DNA of 64,000 bases. Source: Icerya purchasi (lineage: Eukaryota > Arthropoda > Insecta > Hemiptera > Monophlebidae). The notes under the pieces were generated by a model. It did not search any database. It was not told where the DNA came from and saw only the letters and a list, made by a program, of their open reading frames with translations. This document shows positions 12,301 through 22,399 of the stretch, piece by piece. The first letter of the stretch is position 1. Each line of letters starts with the position of its first letter. The stretch covers positions 166,673,363-166,737,362 of the forward strand of contig CM077116.1 in NCBI GenBank assembly GCA_039619475.1. Reading direction: 5' to 3'. Both the position numbers and the translations under genes were made by a program.

Positions 12301-14903
12301 ATCGGTATTTTTTTGAGACGGCTGCGCCAACTAATGAAGCCCTGAGTTACTCGACCGAATTACTGTTGTTTACTATCAATTCGCAAAAAGCAAATTGTTC
12401 TTTAGAATGTTACGACTTCAGCTGAAATTGTTTCCTGGCGCGTGTTAAGTTCTCCTGTAGAAAACAGTCTCATTATTGCCTTTTGATCACTTTTGTAATT
12501 AGCAAAATTTTTTGTTTAATTCCAAAATAAATGATATAGGTGTAGTAGTAATGAAGAAAATGGCAACGACCGTTTATTCTGTTACGATGTATGCGTAAGA
12601 AAAGAATATTTTAAAATTTTGATGTAAAAGTATTAGAAAGAAAATACTTTCGTGGTTTGCAAGTAAAAGTGGGAAACATACGATAAGCTGGTTGAAAAAT
12701 AAAAAGAAAAAAGTGGTAAAGCAGTTTGGGAAAATAGAGTAGTAAAAAGTACAAAAAAGAACGGATTTAAAGTGTTAATTTGTGACAAAAATTTCAGATC
12801 TGAAAAACTCCCTTTTTGCTGAAATACAATTAGTTTTTGTTTTCTCAAGCCCAAGTTGACCGATTTTCTTATTTTTTCGGTATAATCTTGGAAAAAAATT
12901 AACAACCCGCTCCACCGATGAAAATACACGAGCACAAAAATGAAACTGACATTTTTAGGTGTAACCTCTAAATAATATATATTTCAGTTATGGTCAAAAT
13001 TGGCAAAAACGTAGGGTAAGTGAAAATTTGATTGAAAATGAAGGTATTTATGAAACGATATTTATATCCCACCTATAAACTGCTTATTTCAATACAAGAC
13101 TATGTGGGCAAGAAGCACCGTCTAAGCCCTCTTATGGACTCTTTAGAATGTTGGAAATTGCGCTATATTTTACTGTTACGGAGAAGTTTTGGGAGTACGG
13201 TGTAACGTTAAAACTGTTTTCCTATCGAATAAATTAGCGGCTGTTAGTACGGAAAGCTGCTGTTGACGGTGCTAAGGAAATATATTAAAAAATTTCCTTT
13301 TAAATGGATAATCGGTTTTCTGATTACATATATACATAGTCTAGCCATAAATACTGATACTGCCGCTGCATGCGGGGAATTTTGGGCAGAACAAAGTGAT
13401 AACACTGTCAGCGCATCGTCATAACACAGTAGAAGAGCAAATAACTTCGCTGTAGTCTGTTCAGTACACGCTACGAAGATGGATTGGATAGATGATCACG
13501 TACGCGTTACAATAATTGGACTGATGAAGGCGGGGCATAGCGCGTCTCAAATTCTCGCTCTGTTCAAACCACTCAAAGTTACGAAATATTTTGTTTATCG
13601 TACACTGCAACGTTCTACGGACACAGGAGACGTTGTTGATAGCCCGCGAGCCGGTCGGCCGCGTGTTTCGAGAACAAAAAAGGTAGTTGAAGCAGTTCGG
13701 TCGCGAATTAACAGGTGCTCTCTTCGGAAACAAAAAATCATCGCTCAAGAGATGAAAATCGCGCCGAGAACGGTCTCGCTCATCCTCACTGATGATTTAC
13801 ATGTGCGAGCCTATAAGAGAAGTACAGGTCATCTTTTAACCGAAAAATTAAAGGCGATAAGATACGAAAGAGCAAAAAAGTTGAAAGGTTTGTACGGCAA
13901 AAATGGGTAAAAAAAGATACTTTTCACAGATGAGAAAATTTTTACTGTAGAGGAAAAATATAACAAGCAAAATGATAGAATTTATACCCGTTCATCTGCT
14001 GAGGTTAAAACCAAATTTCCACGCGTTCAACGAGGTCACCACCCCACTTCTGTGATGGTATGGCGGGGCGAATCGTGGTATGGGGTAACTCCCATCCATT
14101 TTTGCGAAACAGGGGTCAAGACAGGTGCCAGAGTGTACCAAAACACAGTTCTGGAACCAGTGGTTAAGCCTCTGAACGATACTTTGTTTGCCGGAATCGA
14201 TTGGGTATTTCAACAAGATTCAGCACCGGCACACAAAGCTCAAACGACACAGAAGTGGCTCGCAGAGAATGTGCCCGGCTTCATAGCAGCTAGTGATTGG
14301 CCGTCCGGCAGCCCGGATTTAAATCCGCTGGCCTACGAACTGTGGGATAGGTTAGAGGAAATGGCCTGTCGAAGACCACACCGAAATTTGGAGTCGCTCA
14401 AGCGAAGCATTGTTGAGGCAGCAGCAAGAATTCCTCTCGAGACGATCCGTACATGTATTGCGAAATGGCCGGAGCGTTTTTCGTCGCGCATCGCTAATAA
14501 AGGTGGTCATTTTGAATAACTAAGACATGATTTTAGCGAGCATTGTTTGTACTTTTGAAATAAATTTTTTCTGAATTTGCATCGTGCTTCCTTTTCGCGG
14601 TACGTTCGCTTAAAGCAGTATCAGTATTTATGGCTAGACTATGTAGATATTTGTTAGAAAACTCTACCAGAGTGGTCACGAGTGCATCACTTTCAATGTG
14701 ATAATTTGATTATTGATTATTGATTTTAGAATACGTTGGTATATATATATTTAATATCATAGAGAAATATTTATCAAAAATGTTATATTTTCTGTTTTTC
14801 GCAGCATATGATAAAGTATAGATATATACCATTCACGTTTGGTAAACCAAAGTATCGAACGGTAGGTAATTCTACTACAGAATCAGTTACTATAAAAAGG
14901 TAA
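290..14903 (+). CDS. RER1: RER1, Golgi-to-ER retrieval receptor (five exons, complete)
   Basis: RER1 is a four-pass membrane protein of the cis-Golgi that returns escaped ER membrane proteins to the ER in COPI vesicles. Joining 290-352, 3410-3514, 4971-5073, 9900-10120 and 14805-14903 gives an open frame of 196 codons, the length of human RER1. Family hallmarks are visible: [16 protein letters not shown] and FLSPK in exon 3, [13 protein letters not shown] and [14 protein letters not shown] in exon 4, and [18 protein letters not shown] in exon 5. All four introns are GT-AG and every junction keeps phase. The start is the first ATG after an in-frame TAA at 284-286. The 14.6-kb span is almost entirely intron filled with mobile elements, yet the coding exons are undamaged, so the gene looks functional. 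The C-terminal tail after KYR is species-specific. The next gene, an M13 peptidase, converges from the other strand. Confidence 0.96.
353..2833. other. RER1 intron 1, 5' part, no recognisable feature
   Basis: AT-rich intron sequence with homopolymer runs, for example poly-A at about 2442-2459. A 70-codon open frame on the minus strand at 1089-1301 has low-complexity composition and no family resemblance. I see no gene here. Confidence 0.6.
2834..3172. mobile_element. hAT-type MITE, 339 bp, with exact 8-bp target duplication
   Basis: The element starts CAGGGCCGTATCTAGA and ends GATACGGTCCTT, short imperfect terminal inverted repeats of hAT style. It is flanked on both sides by ATACTGAC (2826-2833 and 3173-3180), an 8-bp target duplication expected of hAT transposition. 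A second, related copy is at 58546-58893. The interior is AT-rich, with a 60-codon chance ORF and no transposase, so it is non-autonomous. It sits in RER1 intron 1. Confidence 0.85.
3410..3514 (+). CDS. RER1: RER1 exon 2
   Basis: Thirty-five codons in phase 0, flanked by tttcag and gtaatt. The peptide has the family's [11 protein letters not shown] and RW followed by the first hydrophobic segment, ending RVFLLQ, which corresponds to RVYLLQ in vertebrate RER1. Confidence 0.94.
3515..4970. other. RER1 intron 2, no recognisable feature
   Basis: AT-rich intron between exons 2 and 3. I see no repeat family or coding signal in it. Confidence 0.6.
4971..5073 (+). CDS. RER1: RER1 exon 3
   Basis: Thirty-four codons plus one base, flanked by ttttttcag and gttaat. 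It encodes [20 protein letters not shown] and then [14 protein letters not shown], the most diagnostic stretch of the family. The last base G pairs with the first two bases of exon 4 to give an Asp codon. Confidence 0.97.
5074..6239. other. RER1 intron 3, 5' part, no recognisable feature
   Basis: AT-rich intron sequence preceding the retrotransposon fragment. Nothing coding is seen. Confidence 0.6.
6240..7890 (-). mobile_element. Non-LTR retrotransposon fragment with RT and RNase H (I/jockey-like)
   Basis: Read on the minus strand, this encodes the second half of a reverse transcriptase followed by RNase H. Visible RT blocks are [16 protein letters not shown] near 7800, [17 protein letters not shown] near 7620, [12 protein letters not shown] near 7540 with the catalytic DD, and [11 protein letters not shown] near 7310. 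RNase H follows with [17 protein letters not shown] (about 6650), a TAESAAI segment (about 6530), [11 protein letters not shown] (about 6460) and [13 protein letters not shown] (about 6320). The frame breaks in a short TA run near 7125, where the two long open frames overlap. Both ends are truncated: there is no endonuclease, no C-terminal zinc knuckle and no poly-A tail. Related pieces occur at 45400-46040, 56555-57340 and 61110-62130. The element is dead and lies antisense in RER1 intron 3. Confidence 0.85.
7891..9899. other. RER1 intron 3, 3' part, no recognisable feature
   Basis: AT-rich intron with many homopolymer runs. I found no coding or repeat structure. Confidence 0.55.
9900..10120 (+). 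CDS. RER1: RER1 exon 4
   Basis: Two bases complete the split Asp codon, then 73 codons run to the donor gtaatt. It encodes [16 protein letters not shown], a hydrophobic segment and [15 protein letters not shown], closing with MKKQIK just as the family does before HMIKYRY. Confidence 0.97.
10740..11640. repeat. Diverged palindrome (inverted repeat) in RER1 intron 4
   Basis: The stretch at about 10740-11005 recurs in reverse complement at about 11375-11640, with roughly a fifth of positions changed and small indels. Good anchors are AGTTGTAAATAAAA at about 10978 against its complement near 11405, and the paired TTTCTAAATATTTATA segments near 10948 and 11437. The loop is about 370 bp. The structure is probably an old foldback element. 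No target duplication could be set. Confidence 0.65.
11641..12781. other. RER1 intron 4, no recognisable feature
   Basis: Intron sequence between the palindrome and the inverted repeat arm. No gene or repeat was recognised. Confidence 0.5.
12782..13144 (-). repeat. Left arm of a near-identical inverted repeat pair bracketing RER1 exon 5
   Basis: The reverse complement of this stretch matches 17239-17600 over about 362 bp; by eye I found only two or three mismatches. It contains part of a reading frame starting [18 protein letters not shown] on the minus strand. Diverged relatives are at 48480-49200 (same orientation) and 50340-50640 (opposite). The family is not one I can name. Confidence 0.85.
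13335..14643 (+). mobile_element. IS630-Tc1-mariner element, DD37D type, 1309 bp, inactive
   Basis: A full-length element with terminal inverted repeats of about 29 bp beginning CATAGTCTAGCCATAAATAC, flanked by TA on both sides (13333-13334 and 14644-14645). It carries a single transposase gene described separately. The TIRs are perfect or nearly so, which suggests a fairly recent insertion into RER1 intron 4. The size and TA target are typical of the superfamily. Confidence 0.93.
13479..14519 (+). pseudogene. Transposase of the DD37D-type element, frameshifted and catalytically mutated
   Basis: The first part (13479-13910, 143 codons) begins [20 protein letters not shown] and shows a helix-turn-helix and a [10 protein letters not shown] linker. 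The catalytic part follows: [13 protein letters not shown] (first Asp, about 13917-13955), [13 protein letters not shown] (second Asp, about 14207) and [13 protein letters not shown] (about 14318). The third acidic residue should be 37 residues after the second; here it is Ala (GCC), so the triad is lost by what looks like one A-to-C change. Around 13886-13916 the frame appears to slip by -1 and then +1, which makes a TAA at 13908 and restores the original frame afterwards. By spacing this belongs to the DD37D (maT-like) group. It is not expected to be active. Confidence 0.88.
14805..14903 (+). CDS. RER1: RER1 exon 5 (stop codon)
   Basis: Acceptor tttttcgcag is followed by 32 codons and TAA. 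It begins [18 protein letters not shown], the cytosolic RER1 tail motif. A possible donor gtaggt after CGAACG is not used, because reading through gives the expected protein length. This small exon lies between two nearly identical inverted repeat arms, at 12782-13144 and 17239-17600. Confidence 0.94.
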   Translation, partial: HMIKYRYIPFTFGKPKYRTVGNSTTESVTIKR

Positions 14904-15912
14904 AAACTTTAAGGTGTGTAATTTATCTGAAATTTATTTTTCGTTGTGTTTTATATGTTTTATTTAATTTTTTATTTTTCAATACGTCGCTGCATCGTTT
15001 CGAAATAGTGTTGTAAAAAGATTAACAATAATGTTTTTTTAAATAATTCTTAATTTTCAATTAGGTAGATACGAGTATGATTACATGATTTTGAACTTGG
15101 TTTATTCAAAAAAAAAACAATTACATATATATGTATATATTATTTTTTTTTTTGTTTTTTCTATTTAATAAATAAGTTGTGGGTTTCACTGGGCAAGTAT
15201 GCCCCCAACACTCTTATTATCGTTTATTCTAGTAAACAATATTACAGTTAATCATTCTTACTACCTAAATCGAACTTATTAAACCAAAAAATAAAAAGAT
15301 ATATCAATCGACGCAAATATATATATATATATATATGAATAGCACAATAATACACCCATACACAGGAGCCGCTTACATATTAGACGTCACATACATTAAT
15401 GTACAGGAAAGAAAAATGAAACTGGTAAATATAGATGGTCTAAAAGAGCCCTAAAAAATGCAGCAATAATAATAAAGGGAAAAGAGGATGTAGCAAAATT
15501 CCTTAATCTTTGCACCATTCTTTCAACCACTTCCTCACTTCCCTCTTCTATACACCAATTTTTTTTTTTCCCCTGTATTATGTGACTAGGCATAGTACTC
15601 ATTAATTGCAATTAGAACCGAATCATCTGTATTGTCGATTCCTAAATTTACCCCTCTAGCATGAATGTAACATGTATTACTTTGATTCCTTGTTAGTCGA
15701 GTTTTTGGTCTGGAAGGTAACTCTTTACGTTATTGCATTTAAATTCAAGTAGTCTGTAATAATAATAGTGTGCATCTTGGGAGACATTTCATTATTTTCC
15801 TTCCACCAGGTTGATGTAGTGTCACTTCGCTTCCAATGGGGTAGTATGAGTTTCAAACACATTTTCTGAATTTTACCTATTTTATTGATTTCGGTTTTTT
15901 TTTTTTTTTTTT
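14904..15912. other. 3' flank of RER1; short repeat and TA microsatellite
   Basis: Presumed RER1 3' UTR and downstream DNA. The stretch from about 15166 (AATAAGTTGTGGGTTTCACT and on) resembles the one starting near 26331, including the words AGTATGCCC and ACACTCTTA, and may be one small repeat family. A TA microsatellite lies at about 15317-15337. No coding gene was recognised. Confidence 0.45.
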
Positions 15913-16218
15913 TTAAATCTTACCCCATATTTGGATCCCATATAAAATTCTAGACATTATTAATTCATTAAAGTATATCCGTAATGTTCCATATGGAAAA
16001 ACCGTCTTCAGTTTATATAACGCTGGAATTGACCGTCTTATTTTCGAATTTAAGTTTTGTATGTGATTTTTCCAGTTCAATAATTTATCGATATATATTC
16101 CTAGATATTTAAAATCTGTTACATTCACTAGCGGTGGACATGAACATGGGTGGGTGATTTTATTCCCGTAGTGTTCTTGTAAGCATTCATTATTATGTAT
16201 TCGCGGGTAATGACTCAT
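15913..16218 (-). pseudogene. Reverse transcriptase C-terminal fragment (CR1/L2-like non-LTR)
   Basis: A 101-codon open frame on the minus strand contains VTDFKYLGIYIDKLLNWKNH, then a KIRRSIPALYKLKTVFP segment and SRILYGIQIWG. This is the conserved region after the RT catalytic core in CR1/L2/Daphne-type non-LTR elements (YLG...D..L.W..HI, then R.LYG...WG). No catalytic DD is present in the fragment, and the rest of the element is missing or unrecognisable. It is a different lineage from the RNase H-bearing fragments in this window. Confidence 0.7.
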
Positions 16219-17019
16219 ATGTTTAGAGGTATTACGAATATGTAGTTTTGATCTATTTACATTAGTATTTTTTTTTTATACAATAACGTATTTTCAAAAT
16301 ACATTTCGTACTTAACTAGTACATTCACTTTTACTCTTTTACTCAAATTTGCTTCATTCTGTTTCATTTACTCTGTTGAGTCGTTGGAAATTTTATATGC
16401 CATCCTGTTTAGATCCTCTATTGTTAATGTACTTTTTAATAATAAAAGATAAAATCTACCCGGATAAGAAAAAAATAATACAAAAAAAAAAAACGTGATC
16501 AAATTTTTTTGCACCTCAGAGGACTTTTCTCGCGGGAGCACCATACAGACAAGATATATTTGGTTACCCGCCGCGGAACAATAATAAAAAAAAAGACGGG
16601 TGAAATCTTGTATCACGTAATGCAATGCACGAAATAATGAAGAATACTATATAAAAACGTATATTCTTTTTTCTGGACATGCACTAATTTTCGTAGTCAA
16701 GAGAATATTCAACGCAAGGACAGATTTTCATTATTTTTTTCTCATCCGGGGGATAGATTTTATTAAATATGAAAGCCTTTGAAAGAAAAGAAAATTTCAC
16801 TTCTTGATCATCTGAAAAATCCGCGATTCCAGGTTTTTTTCTTGCTTCGTGTAATTTTGATTTTCAGTTGTGAGCTGCAGACGAAATGTGGCGTTGTATC
16901 AGTAATAATTTTTTTGAGAAAGATAACAGGTAGTCGAATGCGGATGTAACGACTTCTTTTTCTTCCGCAGTAGCCATAATTTACTATTTACCTTTTATGG
17001 TCGTTACCGGTCGAAAATT
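16219..17019. other. Intergenic, no recognisable gene
   Basis: AT-rich DNA. The 85-codon minus-strand frame at 16368-16625 has no family resemblance. Confidence 0.5.
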
Positions 17020-17720
17020 GTGGGCCCGGCTGAAATTCTTAACCGGCCATTCAACATCGATGAGACTGAGGTGGTGATTGAAGAAGATAGCGACGAGAAT
17101 TGATGTTTTTGATTTTATTTTTACTGCGTTTTGAAATAAATTCTTTTCCATATATTATAGGCTTCTTGCATTGTTACTTCTAAGTATAGTGTATGTATTA
17201 CCTCATTGCGACTCAATTTTAGAGGGTTGGGGTTCTACAAGAGTCCATAAGAGGGCTTAGACGGTGCTTCTTGCCCACATAGTCTTGTATTGAAATAAGC
17301 AGTTTATAGGTGGGATATAAATATCGTTTCATAAATACCTTTATTTTCAATCAAATTTTCACTTACCCTACGTTTTTGCCAATTTTGACCATAACTGAAA
17401 TATATATTATTTAGAGGTTACACCTAAAAATGTCAGATTCATTTTTGTGCTCGTGTATTTTCATCGGTGGAGCGGGTTGTTAATTTTTTTCCAAGATTAT
17501 ACCGAAAAAATAAGAAAATCGGTCAACTTGGGCTTGAGAAAACAAAAACTAATTGTATTTCAGCAAAAAGGGAGTTTTTCAGATCTGAAATTTTTGTCAC
17601 GAATGTTCCTTGGTGACACCTATTTACCGCCCAAATATCAACCCGATAACTCTCCAGAGGAAATTTACCATTCTAAACCATCTACGGCCTTTACTTTTTA
17701 TAATAATAAATTACGAATAA
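17020..17720 (+). repeat. Unclassified repeat with a coding tail; contains the right inverted arm (17239-17600)
   Basis: The 5' part reads PAEILNRPFNIDETEVVIEE then DSDEN and a stop (about 17032-17102), which looks like the end of a protein. After about 140 bp comes the arm 17239-17600, the near-identical reverse complement of 12782-13144. Past the arm, 17600-17680 (GAATGTTCCTTGG and onward) still matches the relative at 48480-48545 in reverse. So this is the longest copy of the family here, and the 12782 copy is shorter. A related acidic tail occurs at about 49130-49185 (minus) and 50340-50420 (plus). No known transposase was recognised. Confidence 0.65.
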
Positions 17721-17725
17721 ATTAA

Positions 17726-20700
17726 CTACACTACTAGAGCAAAATGTATTGTACGGGGTATCAGCACTACCTTAAAATCGATTGTGGTTAAATGTGATAA
17801 CTGTGATGCGGAAATGATTTGGGTGTTGGTGGCATTTATTTCGAAATCTTATAAACCACAGGATGTTATTAAATGAAAAAAATGTTTGTTGCTCGCTTTT
17901 ATTTTGAAGACAACCCCGTTCGGTTAAAACAATTCAGGAATAGTTCTCGATTGATTTTTTTATTTTTTTTCTGTATTATTCCGTGCTGCATAAATAGTAA
18001 AAGGCTAAAGATTTATTCGCAAATGAAAAGAGAAGCAAGAGCTCAACAGTACCGAGGTGGATAAACACATTCAAGGAGACCGGAAAAGAAGCGGTTAGGT
18101 AAAATGAGCGGAACAACGAGTCAAGGAAACAAAACGAGTTGCAGGAATTCTCAAATTTCATAGCAACCCGAGTCCGAGGAGGGTGCAACAATTGCTTAAA
18201 AAAAGTAAACCTCCGACTATATATTGCGTACGTGTACTTTACCGGCTGATCTCCGGGTCAACATATACTGTGTCAGTAGGTATGGTTGTACGTGAACAAA
18301 GTATAATCGAAGCGTGTTTTATTCCGACGAGGCCTATAATGTAATTTCAATGTTTTTTTGTAAAAATTATTTCACAAATAAACCAATCATAACAATGGAA
18401 GTGTATAACAAACTGTTACAAGACTTTTTATTCTTTTAGTGTTTAAAATGCTTTTAATAAAACAGTTACAAGTCACTAACTTCAGTGATGGGCAATTGGA
18501 GATTTTAACATTTATGTCATATAAACAACAACGGCGCACGTGACAGCATTGAAGTTTAAATGTGTGTAGATGGCACGATTTATTTACGTATGTCAGTTTA
18601 GTTTGTTTTGTAACGTCCATCTTAGTTTTTGCGCTTTCAGGTATGGTTGTTTCCAAAAATTAAACGCTAATTCTGTCATCTCGTATCTACCCGTAGAATT
18701 ATAGGCATTTTAATTTTATAACTGATTTTATATAACTTCCCACGTAATTACAATATGCTGTGGTACCCTAATTTTTCGGTAAATCGCTATTTTTTTATTA
18801 AAATGCGTTTAATATGAAAAAAGAGAAAAAACAAGTTTAATACGATTAACCGTTAAAACGAACGATACGTCAAAAAATACTCAATCTATCTGCATTTATA
18901 TTTTATGAAGCCGGTAATTTTATTTGTCAGTATTCCGGATACATTGCGATTATTCGTTCGTAGTTTCTCCGTTTATCGGAGTCCATTAAAAATATGCGAA
19001 GGGAAGTGAGATAATTTGTATTTTCTTATGGTCATGGGTTTTCGTAGTTTATTGAAATAGAAACGCTCGAATATTTTTGAATTCGAAGTAACAACAGATG
19101 AAATAATTCCGTCAACTTGGAGACCTTTCCGTTAGATTTATTTAGGACGACACGATAACAATAAGAGGGGGCGAATTAAAATACTTGTTTCTGAATTTAT
19201 GAAGATTGTATAAGTGACATTATTTTCTTGTAAAAGTTAAAAATCGATTGTGCGGGGGTCGTTTTCCCTTTCTTTTTCTTTCTTTTTCCCCCTGAATTTC
19301 GTAAATCGTAAAAATTCATTTTTCTTAAAACGAATCGTAATAAAACAGCAATAAACCGCTTCAATCATGTAGACGAATATGTTCTGACAAAACTTTCAGC
19401 ATGATTAGTGCCGTTTTTAACGGTGCAAATGCGTATATCTGCTATAATCTGACAATTTGGCCGCTATGCGCCCGGTTGTCGCGAGTGTGTTATAATATTT
19501 CTGTTATAATTTAAAAAATTACTGCAAACACGTACATTCTGAGTATATATAACTTTACAGTGAAACAGTGTGACAATTTCAGTCTGTGGATAAAAGCACA
19601 ATATGGTTATGCGACATTTAATTTAGAACAAAAATTCTCTCCAGTGAGTACATACATACAACTATACATGTATATTCAATCGCTTCTCTTTATTTATTAT
19701 ATGCTCTTAATTTAATCTGGTGATTCGGTTTTATTACATAATCCTTTTTCAGAAAGTGTACGAAATACGAAAAACTAAAAACATATTGCGATAAAATCGG
19801 CGTGTCGATTTAATCGCAGTGAATAAGAAACGCGTTAGTGAACTCGGTTATCGCGTATAATTTAAATTAATTTTTTAATCGAAGAAATGATATTCAGTCC
19901 GGTTGTTAAGAAATCGTACAAGTTTACGTATACTCGTATAAATACGTTGACCGAAGTCGATTTAATCTAGTCTAGTTCCATTTTGTAATTCGTGACTGCT
20001 TTTTTTGTTTCACGTATTGTCTGTGGTCACAATAATTCTGTTCAAAAGTAAAATCGTCTTAATTCGTTAGGTAGGTCTAATTATTCATGTTGTCCTCAAT
20101 AATATCATCTAATAAACGCAGTTGACTACTGTTCGTTTTATAATAAAGTTTTTTTATTTTTATATATTTTTTTTTCCGAAATTTTCAACATTTCTATTTT
20201 CAAGGAAAACGATTTTTTTTTGAGAAAAAAAAAACAACAGTTAAACCGATTTTCAATATTCCAGCATTAGCTGCAGTTATTCGTAGGTTATCATTTATTA
20301 ATTAAAGCATTTCTCCGTATCGAGCTGATGTAATAATCTGCGATTATTTAAAAAAAAAGATTAATGAAACTTTTTTTTTTTTTTCTTTTGATGCGATGGA
20401 ACACCGAGAAAAATATAAACAATTTTATTTCACAGCTAAAATTCGAAGGATATTATTTCAGTTTCTTACAATGGTCAGATGTGTACTACACGCACCTTTT
20501 TCAGTAAATAAAAAAAAAAAAAAAAAACGGAAAAAAAGGAGGAAGGATATTAATATTTTGAAAATTTTCGATTGCAGTATAATTAAAAGGAAGAAATTGT
20601 AATCGTAATCATAATCGTAATTACAAAAAATAGTAATAATAATAATAATTTCAATTGTTTCTGTTTTGTTGTTTACAGATTCGTTAACAGTTATTTTAAT

Positions 20701-21479
20701 TAATAAAATCCTTACGGTGAGTCAGTCGTCAAAATTAAGTTAAAAGGAAATCAGTATGTATAATATAATTTTACGATATAAATATTATGTACGTATATGT
20801 GCGAATTACAGAAAACTATTGTTCATTATTTTTTACTAAAATAAACATTTTTTGTTGTTCCATTTATACATATTGTTTACTTCAGTCGAAATAAAGTACC
20901 TTTTTTTCGTTTCTGTGTAAGCATTGATTTCTCTCGAGCAATTTTTAATCGGTTCGCTTGAAAATCACGTCGATTGAAAAGGACATTCTATATTAAAGTA
21001 GAAATAGATCCTTTAAACCAATTAAGTAGCATGTTTGGTATACTTGTTCTCCTGGTTTTAATTTTACACGGGTCGTAACAATTTGAAATGAAATACAGTA
21101 TATTTCGCCTCGTTTGTTTAAATTTTAAATTATTTTTCTGGTTACTTTTTTAATAGTTACTTCAATTTAGTTTCCAACCTTTTAGTATGTAGGTACTACG
21201 GCTTCGGATCCAAAATGTTCTTTTGCGGTCTGTGTTGCGTGTGTCAGACAAACTAACCGGTAGAAAATTTTGCGCCAGCCGAATTCAAAGAAAAAATCAG
21301 CAAAACGAGATATTACATTCGACGACGTTAAAATGTTAGCCCAAGCTGAGAACACTACTCGAGTTAACGTTTTATTATGAGAGAAGCAGTCGAAATCGCA
21401 AAAAAAAAAATCGAAAAATTTCGGCAAAGGAAAAACAATACGCAAGGCTGACAATTAAATAATGATAGTGATTGTAAAA
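17726..21479. other. Intergenic DNA, no gene recognised
   Basis: Mostly AT-rich sequence. The region 18020-18360 has somewhat higher GC and short coding-like fragments, but no motif that I can defend. Homopolymer runs near 20500 explain the lysine-rich 68-codon frame at 20396. There is no evidence of a functional gene. Confidence 0.5.
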
Positions 21480-21489
21480 AAACACGTAT

Positions 21490-22375
21490 ATTAAAAAATT
21501 AAGGCACATCGATATGAACCGCTTCAAATTGCTTATCTTTTGTAGCTGCACACTGATTCCAGCGTTTTTTCCGGTTTTCGTAATACTTATGGAAAGCTTC
21601 AATTGGAACTTCTCTGAGTATCTCGGACTGTTCGGTGTCAGAAAATTACTGAAAATACGTTCTTTTTACAACTTTTTCGACTGGAGGGAACAGGAAAAAG
21701 TCGCACGGTGTGACATATCCCTGGAATACGGAGGTGCGATAGTACTGGAATGCTGTTCGAGATCAAAAATTATGTCACACTAAAAGTGCGCATTGTCGTT
21801 ATGAAAGATCCCTGTTTTTGCAATCTCTGGACGGACTTTGACGACCCTTTGTCACAACCGTTCAAGTACTTCAAGGTAGATATGTTGATTCACAGTCCGT
21901 CGAGGTGGCACAAATTTCAGGTGCGCCACCACACCTTTGCCATCAAAGAAGCGAAACAATGTTTTTTTGGCTTTTAACTTTCTCATTTTTGCTTTTTTTG
22001 GTCTTGTTTGTGCCAAGAGACAGCCATCGTTAGCTTTGTTTTCGGACCTTACTGCAAAAAAAAAGAGATTTCGTTGCCAGTAATTACGCGACCTAGAAGA
22101 GTTGGCTTATTTTTAATCTGTTCGGGACAGTCCTGCGTGACTGATATTCGCTCGTTTTCGTTGCTCCGAAAGGTTTTTTGGAACCCCATCTTTGAACGAA
22201 ATTTTTTCACGGATAAATCTTCAACTAAAATATTTTTCTGGTCTATATTTAGTTCGTCTGCCAACATTACAGTTAGCCGTCGATCCTGAGCCACAAGAGT
22301 GCACACACGCTGCCTGTTGTTTCAATTTTAACTTCAATCGGCTTTCCAGTTCATGGCTCATCTTCGATATTTTCT
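21490..22375 (-). pseudogene. Decayed mariner transposase (DD34D, FLJ37770-like)
   Basis: On the minus strand, 22306-22049 reads AQDRRLTVMLADELNID, then ILVEDLSVKKF and ERISVTQDCPEQIKN, ending PTLLGRVITGNE. This is the N-terminal half of a mariner transposase up to the first catalytic block; the expected GDE is GNE here, so the first catalytic Asp is Asn. Farther along (about 21970-21860) LFRFFDGKGVVAHLKFVPP and a QHIYLEVLERL segment continue the protein, and FHNDNAHF near 21810 marks the second Asp. Frameshifts and stops separate the blocks, so it is an old dead copy. TIRs were not found. Confidence 0.75.
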
Positions 22376-22399
22376 CTCAGCTATGGTAGCTGGCTTTGT

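Noticed and set aside
14862..14867. Potential donor gtaggt inside RER1 exon 5
   Set aside because: Reading through gives a 196-residue protein of family length; splicing here would need another exon that I do not see.
15167..15172. AATAAA as RER1 polyadenylation signal
   Set aside because: It lies within a likely repeat and there are many AT-rich alternatives; there is no basis to choose.
18020..18360. GC-richer stretch with an SDEA-like peptide, a possible transposase
   Set aside because: Single short word match and no second catalytic block; too weak to call.
20396..20602. Lys-rich 68-codon frame
   Set aside because: Produced by a poly-A tract near 20510-20530.
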